From NCBI GenBank assembly GCA_026987055.1, contig JALSNL010000091.1, positions 1 to 17,045 of the forward strand: a stretch of DNA of 17,045 nt, in the 5' to 3' direction. The notes under the pieces were generated by a model that searched no databases, was not told the DNA's origin, and saw nothing but the letters and a program-made list of their open reading frames with translations. Source of the DNA: Melioribacteraceae bacterium. GTDB taxonomy: Bacteria; Bacteroidota; Ignavibacteria; Ignavibacteriales; Melioribacteraceae. The position numbers and the translations under genes are program-made. Shown piece after piece: positions 1-9,149 of the stretch (within the stretch, counting starts at the first letter, position 1; each line of letters starts with the position of its first letter).

Positions 1-768
1 CTTTTGTAATAAAAACCACAAGAAAAATCCAACCATAGATGCCAATAAAGAAGTTCTTGAACCGGTTAAAAAATGAATTAAAAAATTCAATAGGAGAACA
101 GCGATAGCAATATATTTTTTGTTGCCTTCTTCTTTGTAATACTTCCACAAAATAATCGGATATGAAACCATATTAAAACCGCCAAGTTCATTCGGGTGAC
201 TCCATAATCCTATAAAACGGGAAGGTGTTTTCCACCACCATACTCTGGAAGGCGAAACGAACATTGCCAGAAAGCTGACAATCAATAAAAATGTTACAAC
301 AATAAATAATGTATTTAACAATCCGTTTAATTTTTCTTCACTATCCAGCCAACTGTTTAATCCGAGAAGGAAAAAGAATAAAGCTGTAAAAAGTGTGGTT
401 CGTATAAGCGTTGTGTTAGCATCAATAGAATAAAAAAACGAAGCAAAAGAGTACAATAAAAACACAAAAAGTATTACTAAATGAACAGGAACTTTGCCTT
501 TATGTATTGGAAAGGTTCTTATAAATTTTATCAAGCCCATTAGACCTACAAACATTAATAATGATGCACGTAAATATCCGCCGGGACCAGTTGCAATTTC
601 TCCGCTTATCCATTCTGCAACATTGTTATAAAAAAGGGAAGCTATCCAAGTAGAAATAGGAAATAAAAAAATTAGAATTTCAAACTTTTGCCACGACGCA
701 TAAAACAATATAATTCCAAATATTAAAGCAATTACAGCTGTAAATAATATGTATGGTTCAAATGTCAT
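1..768 (-). CDS. O-antigen ligase / Wzy-like polymerase, C-terminus cut by left edge
   Basis: A reading frame opens at an ATG ending at 768 and stays open for 256 codons to the window edge, so the C-terminal part is missing. The protein is strongly hydrophobic, with about seven predicted membrane segments. Two motifs typical of the O-antigen ligase/polymerase family (PF04932-like) are visible: GLWSHPNELGGF at residues 187-198 and TGSRTSLLAS at 235-244. Members act in the inner membrane, either polymerising repeat units (Wzy) or transferring a glycan to an acceptor (WaaL-type). It starts 9 bp after the flippase stop codon, which fits co-transcription and a Wzx/Wzy pathway. No Shine-Dalgarno sequence precedes the ATG. 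The family is fairly sure; polymerase versus ligase cannot be decided from sequence, and the family's large periplasmic loop lies outside or at the edge of the window. Confidence 0.8.
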   Translation of the reverse strand, partial: MTFEPYILFTAVIALIFGIILFYASWQKFEILIFLFPISTWIASLFYNNVAEWISGEIATGPGGYLRASLLMFVGLMGLIKFIRTFPIHKGKVPVHLVILFVFLLYSFASFFYSIDANTTLIRTTLFTALFFFLLGLNSWLDSEEKLNGLLNTLFIVVTFLLIVSFLAMFVSPSRVWWWKTPSRFIGLWSHPNELGGFNMVSYPIILWKYYKEEGNKKYIAIAVLLLNFLIHFLTGSRTSLLASMVGFFLWFLLQK

Positions 769-777
769 ATTTTATAA

Positions 778-2235
778 TTATATATATTTGGATTTAATGT
801 TATTAATTACGTTCCAAAATTGTTCTTTTTCATCATTGGTAAAAAAGCTGCTTTTATAAAGCATGAATAAAATTGAAACCGATAATAATAATAATGCAGG
901 GTAATATATTATTCTGCTATAAAAGCTTAAAATGTATATTGCAATAAATAGAAAAAGTCCGGTTAAAGAAATGATAAATAATCTGCTATATTCAAGTTTC
1001 ACTTTAAACTCTCTGTAACCAAAATAAAATAATGCAACAGCCGAAGCAATTAAATAAAAATTTATACCGAATATTAAACCGTAAACTCCAAAATATTTAG
1101 TATCAAAAAATGTAATTACAAGACTAACTATTGTAGAAATAAATACTATTTTACCGGTAACTTGTGTTTTATTGTTCATATGTAAAAGAGATTGACCAAC
1201 ATAATTTAGTAAAGTAAATCCCATTCCGGGTAAAATTAGAAAAATCAAATAATATGATGCGTAGTATTCCTTTTCACCAATAAGATAAATTAAATCCCTA
1301 AATAGATAAAGAATACCGAAACTTAAAATTATAAAAGCAAAAGTAACATAAGTAACAATTTTAGAGATTGTTTCGGCAATATCAGCATCATCTTGATGAC
1401 TGAATACAAAAGGTTCATAAGCCATTTGGAACGGACCAATTAAAACCATAATGCTTATTTGTGCAATTTTTAATGCCAGAGCAAATAAAGCCACTTCTTC
1501 CAAATTACCAAAGTGACCTAAAAAATAATTACCTGAAGTATATAAAATTAAATCACCGGACATTGCAAAAATTAGCGGGAAGCCGAATTTAAATAACATA
1601 CTTAAGGTAGATATTTTTATTCTTAAACCGTGCTTGGATAAAATAAAAAATAAAACAGCTAACCAACTTAAACCAAAAGTAAAAGCTTGGGCATATAAAA
1701 CACCAATAATACCCAGATTAAAAACTACAAGTGCCAAAGCAATTGATATTATTAAAAGGATTGCCGTTCCAAAACTTACATACATATAAAACAATCCTTC
1801 ATTTCTTGCACGAAAGTATGAAAGAATATTTAAATTTAATGTTTGTATAACACCAACCAAAACAGTTAATACTATAAGATTAGAAATAACTTTAGTATGG
1901 AAGAAATCCGCTATTGTTTTATCCGGTATTATTAAAGAGATTAAAAGAAAAAAAGACCCTGCAAAAAGAATAATTATAAAAGAACTACCTAATAATTCAC
2001 CAATTTTATTTTGCTTTTCATATTTGGTAAAAAAACGCATCAATGCGCTTCGCATACCAACATCGTTAAATGTAATTATTATTTGGATTGTAAAAAGTAA
2101 TGTTTGTAAAAGTCCGAATTCTTCTTGCGTTAAGTAACGCGTATATAGAGGAATAAGCAAAAAAGATGTAAATCTTAAGGCTATTGTTCCAATTGAATAT
2201 ATAGCGGCGTTTTTACCAAAAGATTTAATATTCAT
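778..2235 (-). CDS. Wzx-like polysaccharide flippase (MOP/oligosaccharidyl-lipid exporter)
   Basis: This 485-residue, almost entirely hydrophobic protein has about 12-14 membrane helices. Its N-terminus, with FGKNAAIYSIGTIALRFTSF followed by IPLYTRYLTQEEFGLLQ, is characteristic of Wzx/RfbX-type flippases of the MOP superfamily (PF01943/PF13440). These move undecaprenyl-diphosphate-linked repeat units across the inner membrane. Full length for the family. It lies between the toroid protein gene (88 bp upstream) and the O-antigen-ligase-like gene (9 bp downstream), the expected neighbourhood for a Wzx/Wzy system. The ATG at 2235 is the natural start because the conserved N-terminal segment begins immediately after it. 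The glycan substrate cannot be predicted. Confidence 0.88.
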   Translation of the reverse strand: MNIKSFGKNAAIYSIGTIALRFTSFLLIPLYTRYLTQEEFGLLQTLLFTIQIIITFNDVGMRSALMRFFTKYEKQNKIGELLGSSFIIILFAGSFFLLISLIIPDKTIADFFHTKVISNLIVLTVLVGVIQTLNLNILSYFRARNEGLFYMYVSFGTAILLIISIALALVVFNLGIIGVLYAQAFTFGLSWLAVLFFILSKHGLRIKISTLSMLFKFGFPLIFAMSGDLILYTSGNYFLGHFGNLEEVALFALALKIAQISIMVLIGPFQMAYEPFVFSHQDDADIAETISKIVTYVTFAFIILSFGILYLFRDLIYLIGEKEYYASYYLIFLILPGMGFTLLNYVGQSLLHMNNKTQVTGKIVFISTIVSLVITFFDTKYFGVYGLIFGINFYLIASAVALFYFGYREFKVKLEYSRLFIISLTGLFLFIAIYILSFYSRIIYYPALLLLSVSILFMLYKSSFFTNDEKEQFWNVINNIKSKYI

Positions 2236-2323
2236 TGATCTTATTTTAAACCGGTTTTTTATTAAAGATAATACAAATTTTTTAGAGGTTTCTAATTACT
2301 ATAATATTAGGATGTGATATTAT

Positions 2324-3520
2324 TTAATTAAGATTAAATATTTTTAAGTTACTGTTTTTTGCATCGGGAATATTTTTTTCGTTATTTTGTTCGGTTCCAA
2401 CTCTTCCGGCAAAAGCAAATAAAATCCATCCTAAATGATAAGACCAACTTTCGTATAGAACTTCCAGACTATTATAATCATCTTTGAGATTAATGCCTAA
2501 AAGAGATAGAAGTAACTTAGTTTTTCTTTTGGAATTAGGCTGAGCTATTCTACGCCAAACGGCATTGTTTTCCCAATCAATCATATTAGCATTAAGCTCA
2601 TTGTTTTCTTCAAGCCAATCAAGACCTTTGTAAATGTATTTTTCAAAATTTATACCCGTTGCTTTTTGAACTGCAAATAAAGTAAAAGGTGCCATTGCAT
2701 CTTGATGAACCGAATAGACAGGAAACTTACTAACAACATCACCGGTTTCGGCATTGTAATGCCACATCCATTGTCCTTGTTCTCCTTGATGGTCACACAT
2801 TTTTTGGGCGCAATCTTTTGCAATCATTAATGCTTCCTCGTTATTCATTTGCTGTGAATATAATGAAAAAGCATAAATAGGATAAACTTGATCTGCAAAA
2901 CTTCCTATTTTACCTCTTAATTTACCATTTAACGAAACCTTAGCTTCGTGCCTGAAAACGCCAACTCCACCATAATTTTTTCTAATTTTATTATATATTT
3001 CAATTGGTAAATTACCAATTGTTTTTTTGAAATTTTCATCAAAAGTTGAAGCTAAAAGCAGACCGGTCAATAACCAAGAAAGCTCCATTGTGTTACCAAG
3101 CCTGGCATCATTATATGTTTCAAAAATATTGTTGAAATTAACTTTAGGTAAAATGATTTTAATATCTTCAGGTGAAATAAGTGCGGTTGCCCAAAGCAAT
3201 AATCCTATTTCGCCAACTCCGGTATAAGTATCAACTTTACCAAGTTGGTGAAGAACAATTTTTCTAAGATCAATTTTTACAGGTAAATTATGACTTTGCG
3301 CTTTATGAAGTCCTAACAGATTTATCAGGGAATATCTTAAATTTTCTCCTTCGATAATAACTTTGCCGTTTACTTTTTTCTTTTTCATGGCAAATTCATA
3401 TTTCTCAGGTAAATACATATCCTCCAAACCTTGTACTGAAAGATTTAATAGTCCGGTTAAAAGTTTAGTGTATTTTTTTATGTATTCTTGGTTCGGTTGT
3501 TGTTTTATCATTGATTTCAT
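2324..3520 (-). CDS. Predicted alpha-helical toroid protein of the polysaccharide locus, function unknown
   Basis: 398 residues, soluble, no signal peptide. I do not recognise a named family. The sequence shows recurring helix-pair-like segments rich in aromatic and small residues: YTGVGEIGLLLWATAL (99-114), TMELSWLLTGLLLA (144-157), SFADQVYPIYAFSLYSQ (207-223), VYSVHQDAMAPFTLFAVQ (268-285), and a C-terminal ESWSYHLGWILFAFAG. A QGQWMWHY segment at 248-255 recalls QW-like motifs. This spacing suggests an (alpha/alpha)n toroid, as in six-hairpin glycosidases, polysaccharide lyases and terpenoid cyclases. Its place between DUF354 and flippase genes suggests work on a glycan or lipid-linked intermediate in the cytoplasm; that is inference. 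The start overlaps the upstream gene by 56 nt; Met4 (3511) is an alternative start that still overlaps by 47 nt. Confidence 0.6.
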   Translation of the reverse strand: MKSMIKQQPNQEYIKKYTKLLTGLLNLSVQGLEDMYLPEKYEFAMKKKKVNGKVIIEGENLRYSLINLLGLHKAQSHNLPVKIDLRKIVLHQLGKVDTYTGVGEIGLLLWATALISPEDIKIILPKVNFNNIFETYNDARLGNTMELSWLLTGLLLASTFDENFKKTIGNLPIEIYNKIRKNYGGVGVFRHEAKVSLNGKLRGKIGSFADQVYPIYAFSLYSQQMNNEEALMIAKDCAQKMCDHQGEQGQWMWHYNAETGDVVSKFPVYSVHQDAMAPFTLFAVQKATGINFEKYIYKGLDWLEENNELNANMIDWENNAVWRRIAQPNSKRKTKLLLSLLGINLKDDYNSLEVLYESWSYHLGWILFAFAGRVGTEQNNEKNIPDAKNSNLKIFNLN

Positions 3521-4613
3521 TTTTATAAGATTTTTTATTTTCAGTAACTTGAGAAATTAATTTTTCCAAATCATTTACAATTGATTGTAAACCTAAAGAG
3601 TTTACATTTTCCAATTTATCGGGACGTACCCATTTTTTTAATTTAATCATTTTTTTTACATCATTCGGAGATTCTAACAATGTTAATCTTCCGGCTTTAG
3701 CAAGATATTTATCTACATCCCCAATCTTTCCTCTGAAAATACTGTAAACAGGAATGCCCAATGCTGCTGCTTCTCTGTTCATTGTACCTCCGCCGCTTAT
3801 TACCAAATCAGAGTACCACATTAAATTTAATGCATCAACAACTTTTTCAGGTATGCATAGTTTCCCTGAATCAAAATGGTATTTATATTGAATTTTTATT
3901 TTCTCTTTTTGCCTATTATCTCTTGGTAAAATAATTGTTTTAACATTTTCGGTAGAAGTTAAATGTTCAATTACATTAAAAAATAACTTTTCACTTTCCG
4001 GATTATGATAATGTGCTTGGTCTGCCGGTGGTCTTAATACAACATTTATATTGCTATCAATTATTTTCATTTCTGTTTTAATTGATTCGTCCGGTTTAAA
4101 AGTCGGCACATAAATATCTTCTTTGATACCCGGATAAGTTCTTAAAATGTCTGAAAATTTTGATAGCTTTTTCGTTGAAATAACTTTCGGAATAAATAAT
4201 AAACTAAGTTTAACAAATGGAATAGTTTGTACAAATTCATAATCCAAAAACATTACCACGGGAATGCCTAAAAGTTGTGCAGCAACCATTTGTGCTCTGG
4301 AACCGTGCGAAATTGCTATTGTAGGTTTGGTTTTAATTGCATAGGGCAGCAATTGTAAAGATCTGTAAATTAAACCTGCAATTTTACGTAATTTATTTTT
4401 GCCGTGGTGTTTGCCTATAGGTGTAAAATCCAAATTATATAATTCGGCTAGTGCAACAGTTTGGGCGTAGTTTCTTGCAGAGATATTTGTAGTATAACCT
4501 AATTCGCTTAGTCGCTCAATTATCGGAGCAAAAAAAGGAATATGAGGGGAGTTATCTAAATCAACCCAAACTACTTTGTCGCTATTTTGGTTATGTGAAT
4601 ATTTTGTTTTCAT
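3465..4613 (-). CDS. DUF354 family protein (GT-B-like fold, putative glycosyltransferase)
   Basis: 382 residues. The N-terminal motif VDLDNSPHIPFF (17-28), the RNYAQT segment (47-52), RPPADQAHYH (194-203) and SGGGTMNREAAALGIPVYS (273-291) are hallmarks of DUF354 (PF04007). This archaeal/bacterial family resembles MurG and UDP-GlcNAc 2-epimerases in its two Rossmann-like domains. The glycine-rich C-terminal motif corresponds to the nucleotide-sugar binding region of GT-B enzymes. DUF354 genes are common in surface polysaccharide clusters, as here, but I know of no settled reaction. The last ~25 residues are a polar, lysine/threonine-rich tail encoded in the stretch that also encodes the start of the next gene, so the tail may be non-essential. 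The gene follows the membrane protein gene after 61 bp. Confidence 0.82.
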   Translation of the reverse strand: MKTKYSHNQNSDKVVWVDLDNSPHIPFFAPIIERLSELGYTTNISARNYAQTVALAELYNLDFTPIGKHHGKNKLRKIAGLIYRSLQLLPYAIKTKPTIAISHGSRAQMVAAQLLGIPVVMFLDYEFVQTIPFVKLSLLFIPKVISTKKLSKFSDILRTYPGIKEDIYVPTFKPDESIKTEMKIIDSNINVVLRPPADQAHYHNPESEKLFFNVIEHLTSTENVKTIILPRDNRQKEKIKIQYKYHFDSGKLCIPEKVVDALNLMWYSDLVISGGGTMNREAAALGIPVYSIFRGKIGDVDKYLAKAGRLTLLESPNDVKKMIKLKKWVRPDKLENVNSLGLQSIVNDLEKLISQVTENKKSYKNEINDKTTTEPRIHKKIH

Positions 4614-4674
4614 AATAAAATTTTTAAACTTAAATATAAGTAAAAGTAAAATAATATATTAGCTGCGATTTAAA

Positions 4675-6090
4675 TCACTTCTTCCATTTATATAATTGCA
4701 CAGCATCATTTTCATATAGTTTAGTTATTTCCCCCGTATGTATCTCTTTATTTGGATTATATTTTTTAATGTTTAATCCTTTTATTTTTAATTTTGATAG
4801 TAAAACGCGTAATGGTATTTTCTTTTGATTAACTATTAAAATAGAATCCATATTTGTTTCTTCAATTTTCTCTTCATTAGGTGTAGGTTCATCAAAATAA
4901 TATTCATTTAATGCTGTCAAATCAAAACCATTTCTTCCGTAAAGTACTGTTATGCCCGGGTCCCAAGCACCAATTAGACATAGATTTTCGTATCCGTTAG
5001 CTCTTAACCATTTGCCGGCTTCCTCTCTGGCAGAACCGATAGTAGTGTTCGGAATTATCCAAAAAACATACGTTAAAATAACCAGCCCTGTAGCTGAACT
5101 AACAAAGTATATATTTTTATAATTTATTTTTGCTAAATAATATCCAAGCGGAAATGCTAATGCCCAAAAAACGGGTAATTGAAAACTTCCAAGTTCAATA
5201 AAAAATGTTGAGCCAAGAAAGATTAATATCAGTTGAGGTAGAGTAGCAATAGCTAATCTTGAAAGTTTTTCTTTTTCAAATTTAAAAGTTTCTCTTATAC
5301 CTTTATATAGATAAAAAATGAAGAAATTAAAATTTATAAATATAAAAATAACTAAAGTAACTGCCCTGTAGGGAATTCCTCTTCCTTTTTGTTCTTCGGA
5401 TAAAGGGGAAAATAGATCTAAAAGATTAGAGCCTATTAGGTAATAAATAATGGAATATATTAAAAGTGAAATACTACCGATAATAAATATTTTTTTTATA
5501 TTTTCTTTTGTAATCGGTTTTAGTAAAAGTAAACCGAAACTTAATGCTGATAGTGGTGAAACCAGATTTGCAAATGTGAAAGCAAAAACGGATAATAATA
5601 TTTTATCTTTCAGAAAAGCATAAAGGAATAAAAGTATGAATAATAATTGCAAGGCATAAACTTCACCTATAATACTTTCTTCCCATATACTTGGTATTAG
5701 TCCGGTTACTATTGCAATAACCAAAGATTTTTTCTTATCAATTCCAAGTGACTGCCAAATTAAAAATGTTAATGTAACAATTAATGCTCCGCTAATTGCA
5801 GAAACAAAACCTGACAACCAAATTGTATTTGCCAAATTAGTCGGTGCCAAATGATAAACTAACCAAAGAATTAATGTATGTCCCAAATGATAGTTAGGTA
5901 AAGCAGTTCCTTCCAATAAAGTATTTGGTGCTAAATAAGCATAATTAAGTATAGGTGTTTTAGATAATGCACGTATTGCAAAAACAATTATATCCGGTTT
6001 GGATGTATGAAGCGGAATCTGTACCGAATAAAATATCAGAAAGATAAAGAATAGAATTAGGGATATTTTTTTATTTTCCATTTTCCGCAT
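4675..6090 (-). CDS. Polytopic membrane protein, GT-C-like glycosyltransferase candidate
   Basis: 471 residues: an N-terminal membrane helix, a first loop of about 60 residues, then roughly 9-10 further hydrophobic helices up to about residue 350. A soluble C-terminal domain of ~120 residues follows (WLRANGYENLCLIGAWDPG...). The layout (first long loop after TM1, many helices, soluble tail) and the PNYHLGHTLILWLVYH segment resemble GT-C membrane glycosyltransferases (PMT/ArnT/DUF2723-like), which use polyprenyl-phosphate sugars in the periplasm. The GT2 enzyme upstream in this locus, of the dolichol-phosphate-mannose-synthase type, could make such a donor. I do not see an unambiguous catalytic Asp/Glu motif, so the assignment is tentative. 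Start: ATG at 6090, or Met4 (6081). It lies 37 bp after the BY-kinase gene. Confidence 0.6.
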   Translation of the reverse strand: MRKMENKKISLILFFIFLIFYSVQIPLHTSKPDIIVFAIRALSKTPILNYAYLAPNTLLEGTALPNYHLGHTLILWLVYHLAPTNLANTIWLSGFVSAISGALIVTLTFLIWQSLGIDKKKSLVIAIVTGLIPSIWEESIIGEVYALQLLFILLFLYAFLKDKILLSVFAFTFANLVSPLSALSFGLLLLKPITKENIKKIFIIGSISLLIYSIIYYLIGSNLLDLFSPLSEEQKGRGIPYRAVTLVIFIFINFNFFIFYLYKGIRETFKFEKEKLSRLAIATLPQLILIFLGSTFFIELGSFQLPVFWALAFPLGYYLAKINYKNIYFVSSATGLVILTYVFWIIPNTTIGSAREEAGKWLRANGYENLCLIGAWDPGITVLYGRNGFDLTALNEYYFDEPTPNEEKIEETNMDSILIVNQKKIPLRVLLSKLKIKGLNIKKYNPNKEIHTGEITKLYENDAVQLYKWKK

Positions 6091-6127
6091 AAGTTTTTAA
6101 TAAATTTAATGTTAGAAAAAAATAAAT

Positions 6128-8515
6128 CTAAATTTTTTCTACGTATCCATATTGATATTTGTAACTATCTTTTTTTACTTCACAATCATTTACTAAGGTC
6201 CCCAGAAAGTTTATTCCCGAAGATTTTAATTCCTTTATAACCCAGCTTATACTTTCTTTTACAGTTTGTCCGGGACGTACTACCAATACTGCTTCTTTTA
6301 CAATTCTTCCCAAAGATAAAGCGTCTGAAAGTTTTGTAATTGGAGGTGTATCTAAAATAACAAAATCGTAATTATCCAAATTTGTTAATAATTTTTTCAT
6401 TCTGTCCGATGCTAAAATTTCACCCGATACATTTGAGAAAACTCCTGTTGGAATTATATCTATATTCATCAGTAAGTTTGAATTTTTTGTTAGTTTGATA
6501 GGCTTATAGATATTAGGTGTATCGGTTTTTTCGGTTAAATAATCTACCAATCCGGAAGAGTATTTTGGTAAACCGAATAATTCCGCAAGACTTGGTTTTT
6601 TAATATCGCAATCTATTAATAAAACTTTTTTACCGGATTGTGCAACAGTTATTGCAAGATTTGCAGCAGCTGTTGATTTTCCTGCATTTTCTTCGCAACT
6701 TGTTATCATTACTGATTTCGGTTCCGACGTAATTAATGTACTTAGTTTTGTTTCAAAAGTTCTGTAAGCTTCTTTGTAATTGAGTTTATCTTCCATCATA
6801 GTTACAAATCTGCCTGAGATGGATTCCGTACTTGATATTTTTTTTGTTAAAGATTTTCCGTAAGGTGGAATAACACTTAATATCGGGAAATCAAAATCTC
6901 TTTCAAGTTCATAAACATCGGTAATGTTTTTATTTGTAAAATCTTTAATAAACATTCCAATAAAACCAATTATAAAACCAAAAATTGCTCCCAGAATTAA
7001 ATTCATTTTTTTATTGGGGGAAATAGGTTTTATTGGTTCTTCAGCATAATCTAATATAATTATGTCTTGTAACTTAGATAATTCCGAGATTCTCATCTCT
7101 TCTCTTTTATTAAGAAGTAATGTGAACATTTTCTCGAAAACATTTTTTTGTCTTAATAAACTTGCTAATTTATTTTCTTGTTCAGGTAAATTTTCCAAAT
7201 CGCGAGAATATTTATAAATCAATTTGTTCAAATCATTTTCTTTATCTTGCAATGCGGTAATCATAATATTAAAAGCAGTTACGGTATTATGATTGAATTT
7301 GGAAAGTTCTTTTTTAACTTTATTAATTTGTTCGGATAATAATACTACATCAGGGTGAATTTCTTTCCTTTTTTGTAGCATCTCAATCTTCTTTAATTCT
7401 AATGTTGATAATTCTTTCATTAAATTAGAAAAAGGGGAATCAGTTGATTGATATTTCTCCGGTGTTAAATATGTTTGATCAACAAATCCTTCGCGAACAA
7501 CTTCTTGGGCAATGTTTCTGGCTTTGGTTTTGTAAAGTGTCAGTTCCAAATCTGTTTTGAGTTTTTCTGTTTCTAATCTGCTTAAAAAGTCTATTATACT
7601 TTTAGAGCGTTTATCAACAGATATAAGTTTTTCTTTTGACTTAAAATAACTAAGCTCATTTTCCGCATTTTCCAGTTTGAGTGAAATCTTTTTTAATTGG
7701 TCGTCAATAAAATTAAATGATGTACGGATATTATCTTTTTGCAATAACATCCTTTTTTCTCTAAACTCTTTTGCAATTGTATTTGCTATTGTTTTTGCTG
7801 CATAAGGAGATTCCGATTCAACGGATATTTCAAAAATATTTGTTTTTATTCTTTTGAAAACGCCAATACTTCTATCAAGAGAATTAAGTACTTTGTTATA
7901 ATCTTTTGTTTCAAAAATAACTTCCGATTTTGATTCTGTATTCGGCCACTCAATATCTACAACCCATTCGGATTCTTTTAACTCGGAATATTTTTCTCTG
8001 TCGGAATTATTGGTCTCAATTATAGCAAAACTATTTTCGTTATTATTTTTAGCTACAAATTTTCCATGTTTAGTTTTGATACCGATATTAAATGTGTTGA
8101 TTTTAGGATATAGATTTTGATCATATTTATATTGATAGTTATTTTGATAATCCAAAAGCGGAAGATTAATTTTTTTAGATGTTCCATCAGGCAACACAAT
8201 TTCCGAAACATATACATTTAATGATAATTTATCTATAACACTATTTAAAACTTTACGTGTTTTAACCAATTCCATTTCGGTTTCCAGAACATCTTGGCTT
8301 TGTGGAATCAGAATATTTTTTACTTGATCTTGATTAGCAGTATTTTCTACAAATTGCTCTTTCTTTAAAAGTGCAGATGTTCTATATACAGGTTTCTTAA
8401 AAATGTTATAAAGAAGCGCTGCTAATACAGATAGTATTATTGCAATTATTAAAATATTTTTTCTTCTTTTAATAATTCTAAAAATTTCTGTTAATGATAT
8501 TTCAGTTTTTTTCAT
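6128..8515 (-). CDS. Wzz chain-length regulator fused to BY-type tyrosine autokinase
   Basis: 795 residues, the full length of a Wzc-like fusion. TM1 lies at about 20-38, followed by a Wzz domain and a long coiled-coil periplasmic region (about 260-480). A proline-rich stretch (PIKPISP, 494-500) precedes TM2 (about 505-523), as in the PCP-2a family. The cytoplasmic kinase has Walker A AGKST (611-615), Walker A' VLLIDCD (631-637) and Walker B VILDTPP (719-725). The C-terminus carries a tyrosine cluster, Y785, Y787, Y789 and Y791, the probable autophosphorylation sites. Such proteins control polymer length and export through cycles of phosphorylation, working with an outer-membrane Wza-like partner. 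That partner is encoded directly upstream, 28 bp away. The residues before GKST (CEENAGKST) differ from the common PGEGKST form but the nucleotide loop is intact. Confidence 0.93.
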   Translation of the reverse strand: MKKTEISLTEIFRIIKRRKNILIIAIILSVLAALLYNIFKKPVYRTSALLKKEQFVENTANQDQVKNILIPQSQDVLETEMELVKTRKVLNSVIDKLSLNVYVSEIVLPDGTSKKINLPLLDYQNNYQYKYDQNLYPKINTFNIGIKTKHGKFVAKNNNENSFAIIETNNSDREKYSELKESEWVVDIEWPNTESKSEVIFETKDYNKVLNSLDRSIGVFKRIKTNIFEISVESESPYAAKTIANTIAKEFREKRMLLQKDNIRTSFNFIDDQLKKISLKLENAENELSYFKSKEKLISVDKRSKSIIDFLSRLETEKLKTDLELTLYKTKARNIAQEVVREGFVDQTYLTPEKYQSTDSPFSNLMKELSTLELKKIEMLQKRKEIHPDVVLLSEQINKVKKELSKFNHNTVTAFNIMITALQDKENDLNKLIYKYSRDLENLPEQENKLASLLRQKNVFEKMFTLLLNKREEMRISELSKLQDIIILDYAEEPIKPISPNKKMNLILGAIFGFIIGFIGMFIKDFTNKNITDVYELERDFDFPILSVIPPYGKSLTKKISSTESISGRFVTMMEDKLNYKEAYRTFETKLSTLITSEPKSVMITSCEENAGKSTAAANLAITVAQSGKKVLLIDCDIKKPSLAELFGLPKYSSGLVDYLTEKTDTPNIYKPIKLTKNSNLLMNIDIIPTGVFSNVSGEILASDRMKKLLTNLDNYDFVILDTPPITKLSDALSLGRIVKEAVLVVRPGQTVKESISWVIKELKSSGINFLGTLVNDCEVKKDSYKYQYGYVEKI

Positions 8516-8543
8516 TTTATTTTTATTTCGTTTTTACAATTTT

Positions 8544-9149
8544 CTATTTTGTAAATAATCCTGCAATTGCTACAAGTACAGCAACACCGGAAACAATTAC
8601 GGAAGCATCTCTGGCAGTAACCCACCAAGTACGCGGAACATATATTTTATCTCCGGAACGAATGCCTATATCCAGCATAGAATTTCCATTCTCAAAAATA
8701 TCTTTTACATTTATTTCCATTTTGGAATTATCTCGTATAATATAAATACCATCCAAATCGGCATCATTTGTTTCTCCGCCGGCTTTTGCAAGTATATCTG
8801 TTAGGGATTCAAAACCACTTGCGTAATAAACACCCGGTTTCCCAACTTCACCTAATATATCAATTCTATAAAGTGGTTGAATATTTAATTCAGGGTTCCG
8901 GTATATTCTAGAGTATTTATCTATAATTTCGTTACGAATAGTAGAAAAATCTCTGTTTACCGTGTTAATTAATCCTAAATAAGGTAGCTGAATTTTGCCA
9001 TTGTCTTGAATATAATATTGTCCTTGAATTTTTTCTTGTATATTGAAAAAAGTAAGGTTTATTCCATCTCCGGGTTTTAAAACTTGTCCGGTAATTTTTG
9101 CTGAAGATACAATAAATATTATAACCAATAGTTTAGTAATATTTTTCAT
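8544..9149 (-). CDS. Polysaccharide export protein, PES + SLBB domains (Wza-like)
   Basis: 201 residues. An N-terminal signal peptide (MKNITKLLVIIFIVSSAKITGQ) probably ends near residue 20-22. The polysaccharide export domain (PF02563-like) begins at VLKPGDGINLTFFN and runs to about 92. An SLBB-type segment follows (IDILGEVGKPGVYYASGFESLTDILAKAGG, 97-126). A hydrophobic helix at about 182-198 ends the protein and may be the outer-membrane-spanning helix seen in Wza-type exporters. There is no lipobox cysteine, so it is not an obvious lipoprotein, unlike E. coli Wza. It is also shorter than Wza (one SLBB copy), a size common in Bacteroidota. It should form the outer-membrane exit pore together with the Wzz/BY-kinase encoded next. 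ATG at 9149 is supported by the signal peptide. Confidence 0.9.
   Translation of the reverse strand: MKNITKLLVIIFIVSSAKITGQVLKPGDGINLTFFNIQEKIQGQYYIQDNGKIQLPYLGLINTVNRDFSTIRNEIIDKYSRIYRNPELNIQPLYRIDILGEVGKPGVYYASGFESLTDILAKAGGETNDADLDGIYIIRDNSKMEINVKDIFENGNSMLDIGIRSGDKIYVPRTWWVTARDASVIVSGVAVLVAIAGLFTK

Noticed and set aside
2236..2323. AAACCGGTTT followed by T-run as a terminator between the toroid gene and the flippase
   Set aside because: The stem is only 10 bp with no loop, and the T-run lies on the plus strand while the genes are on the minus strand.
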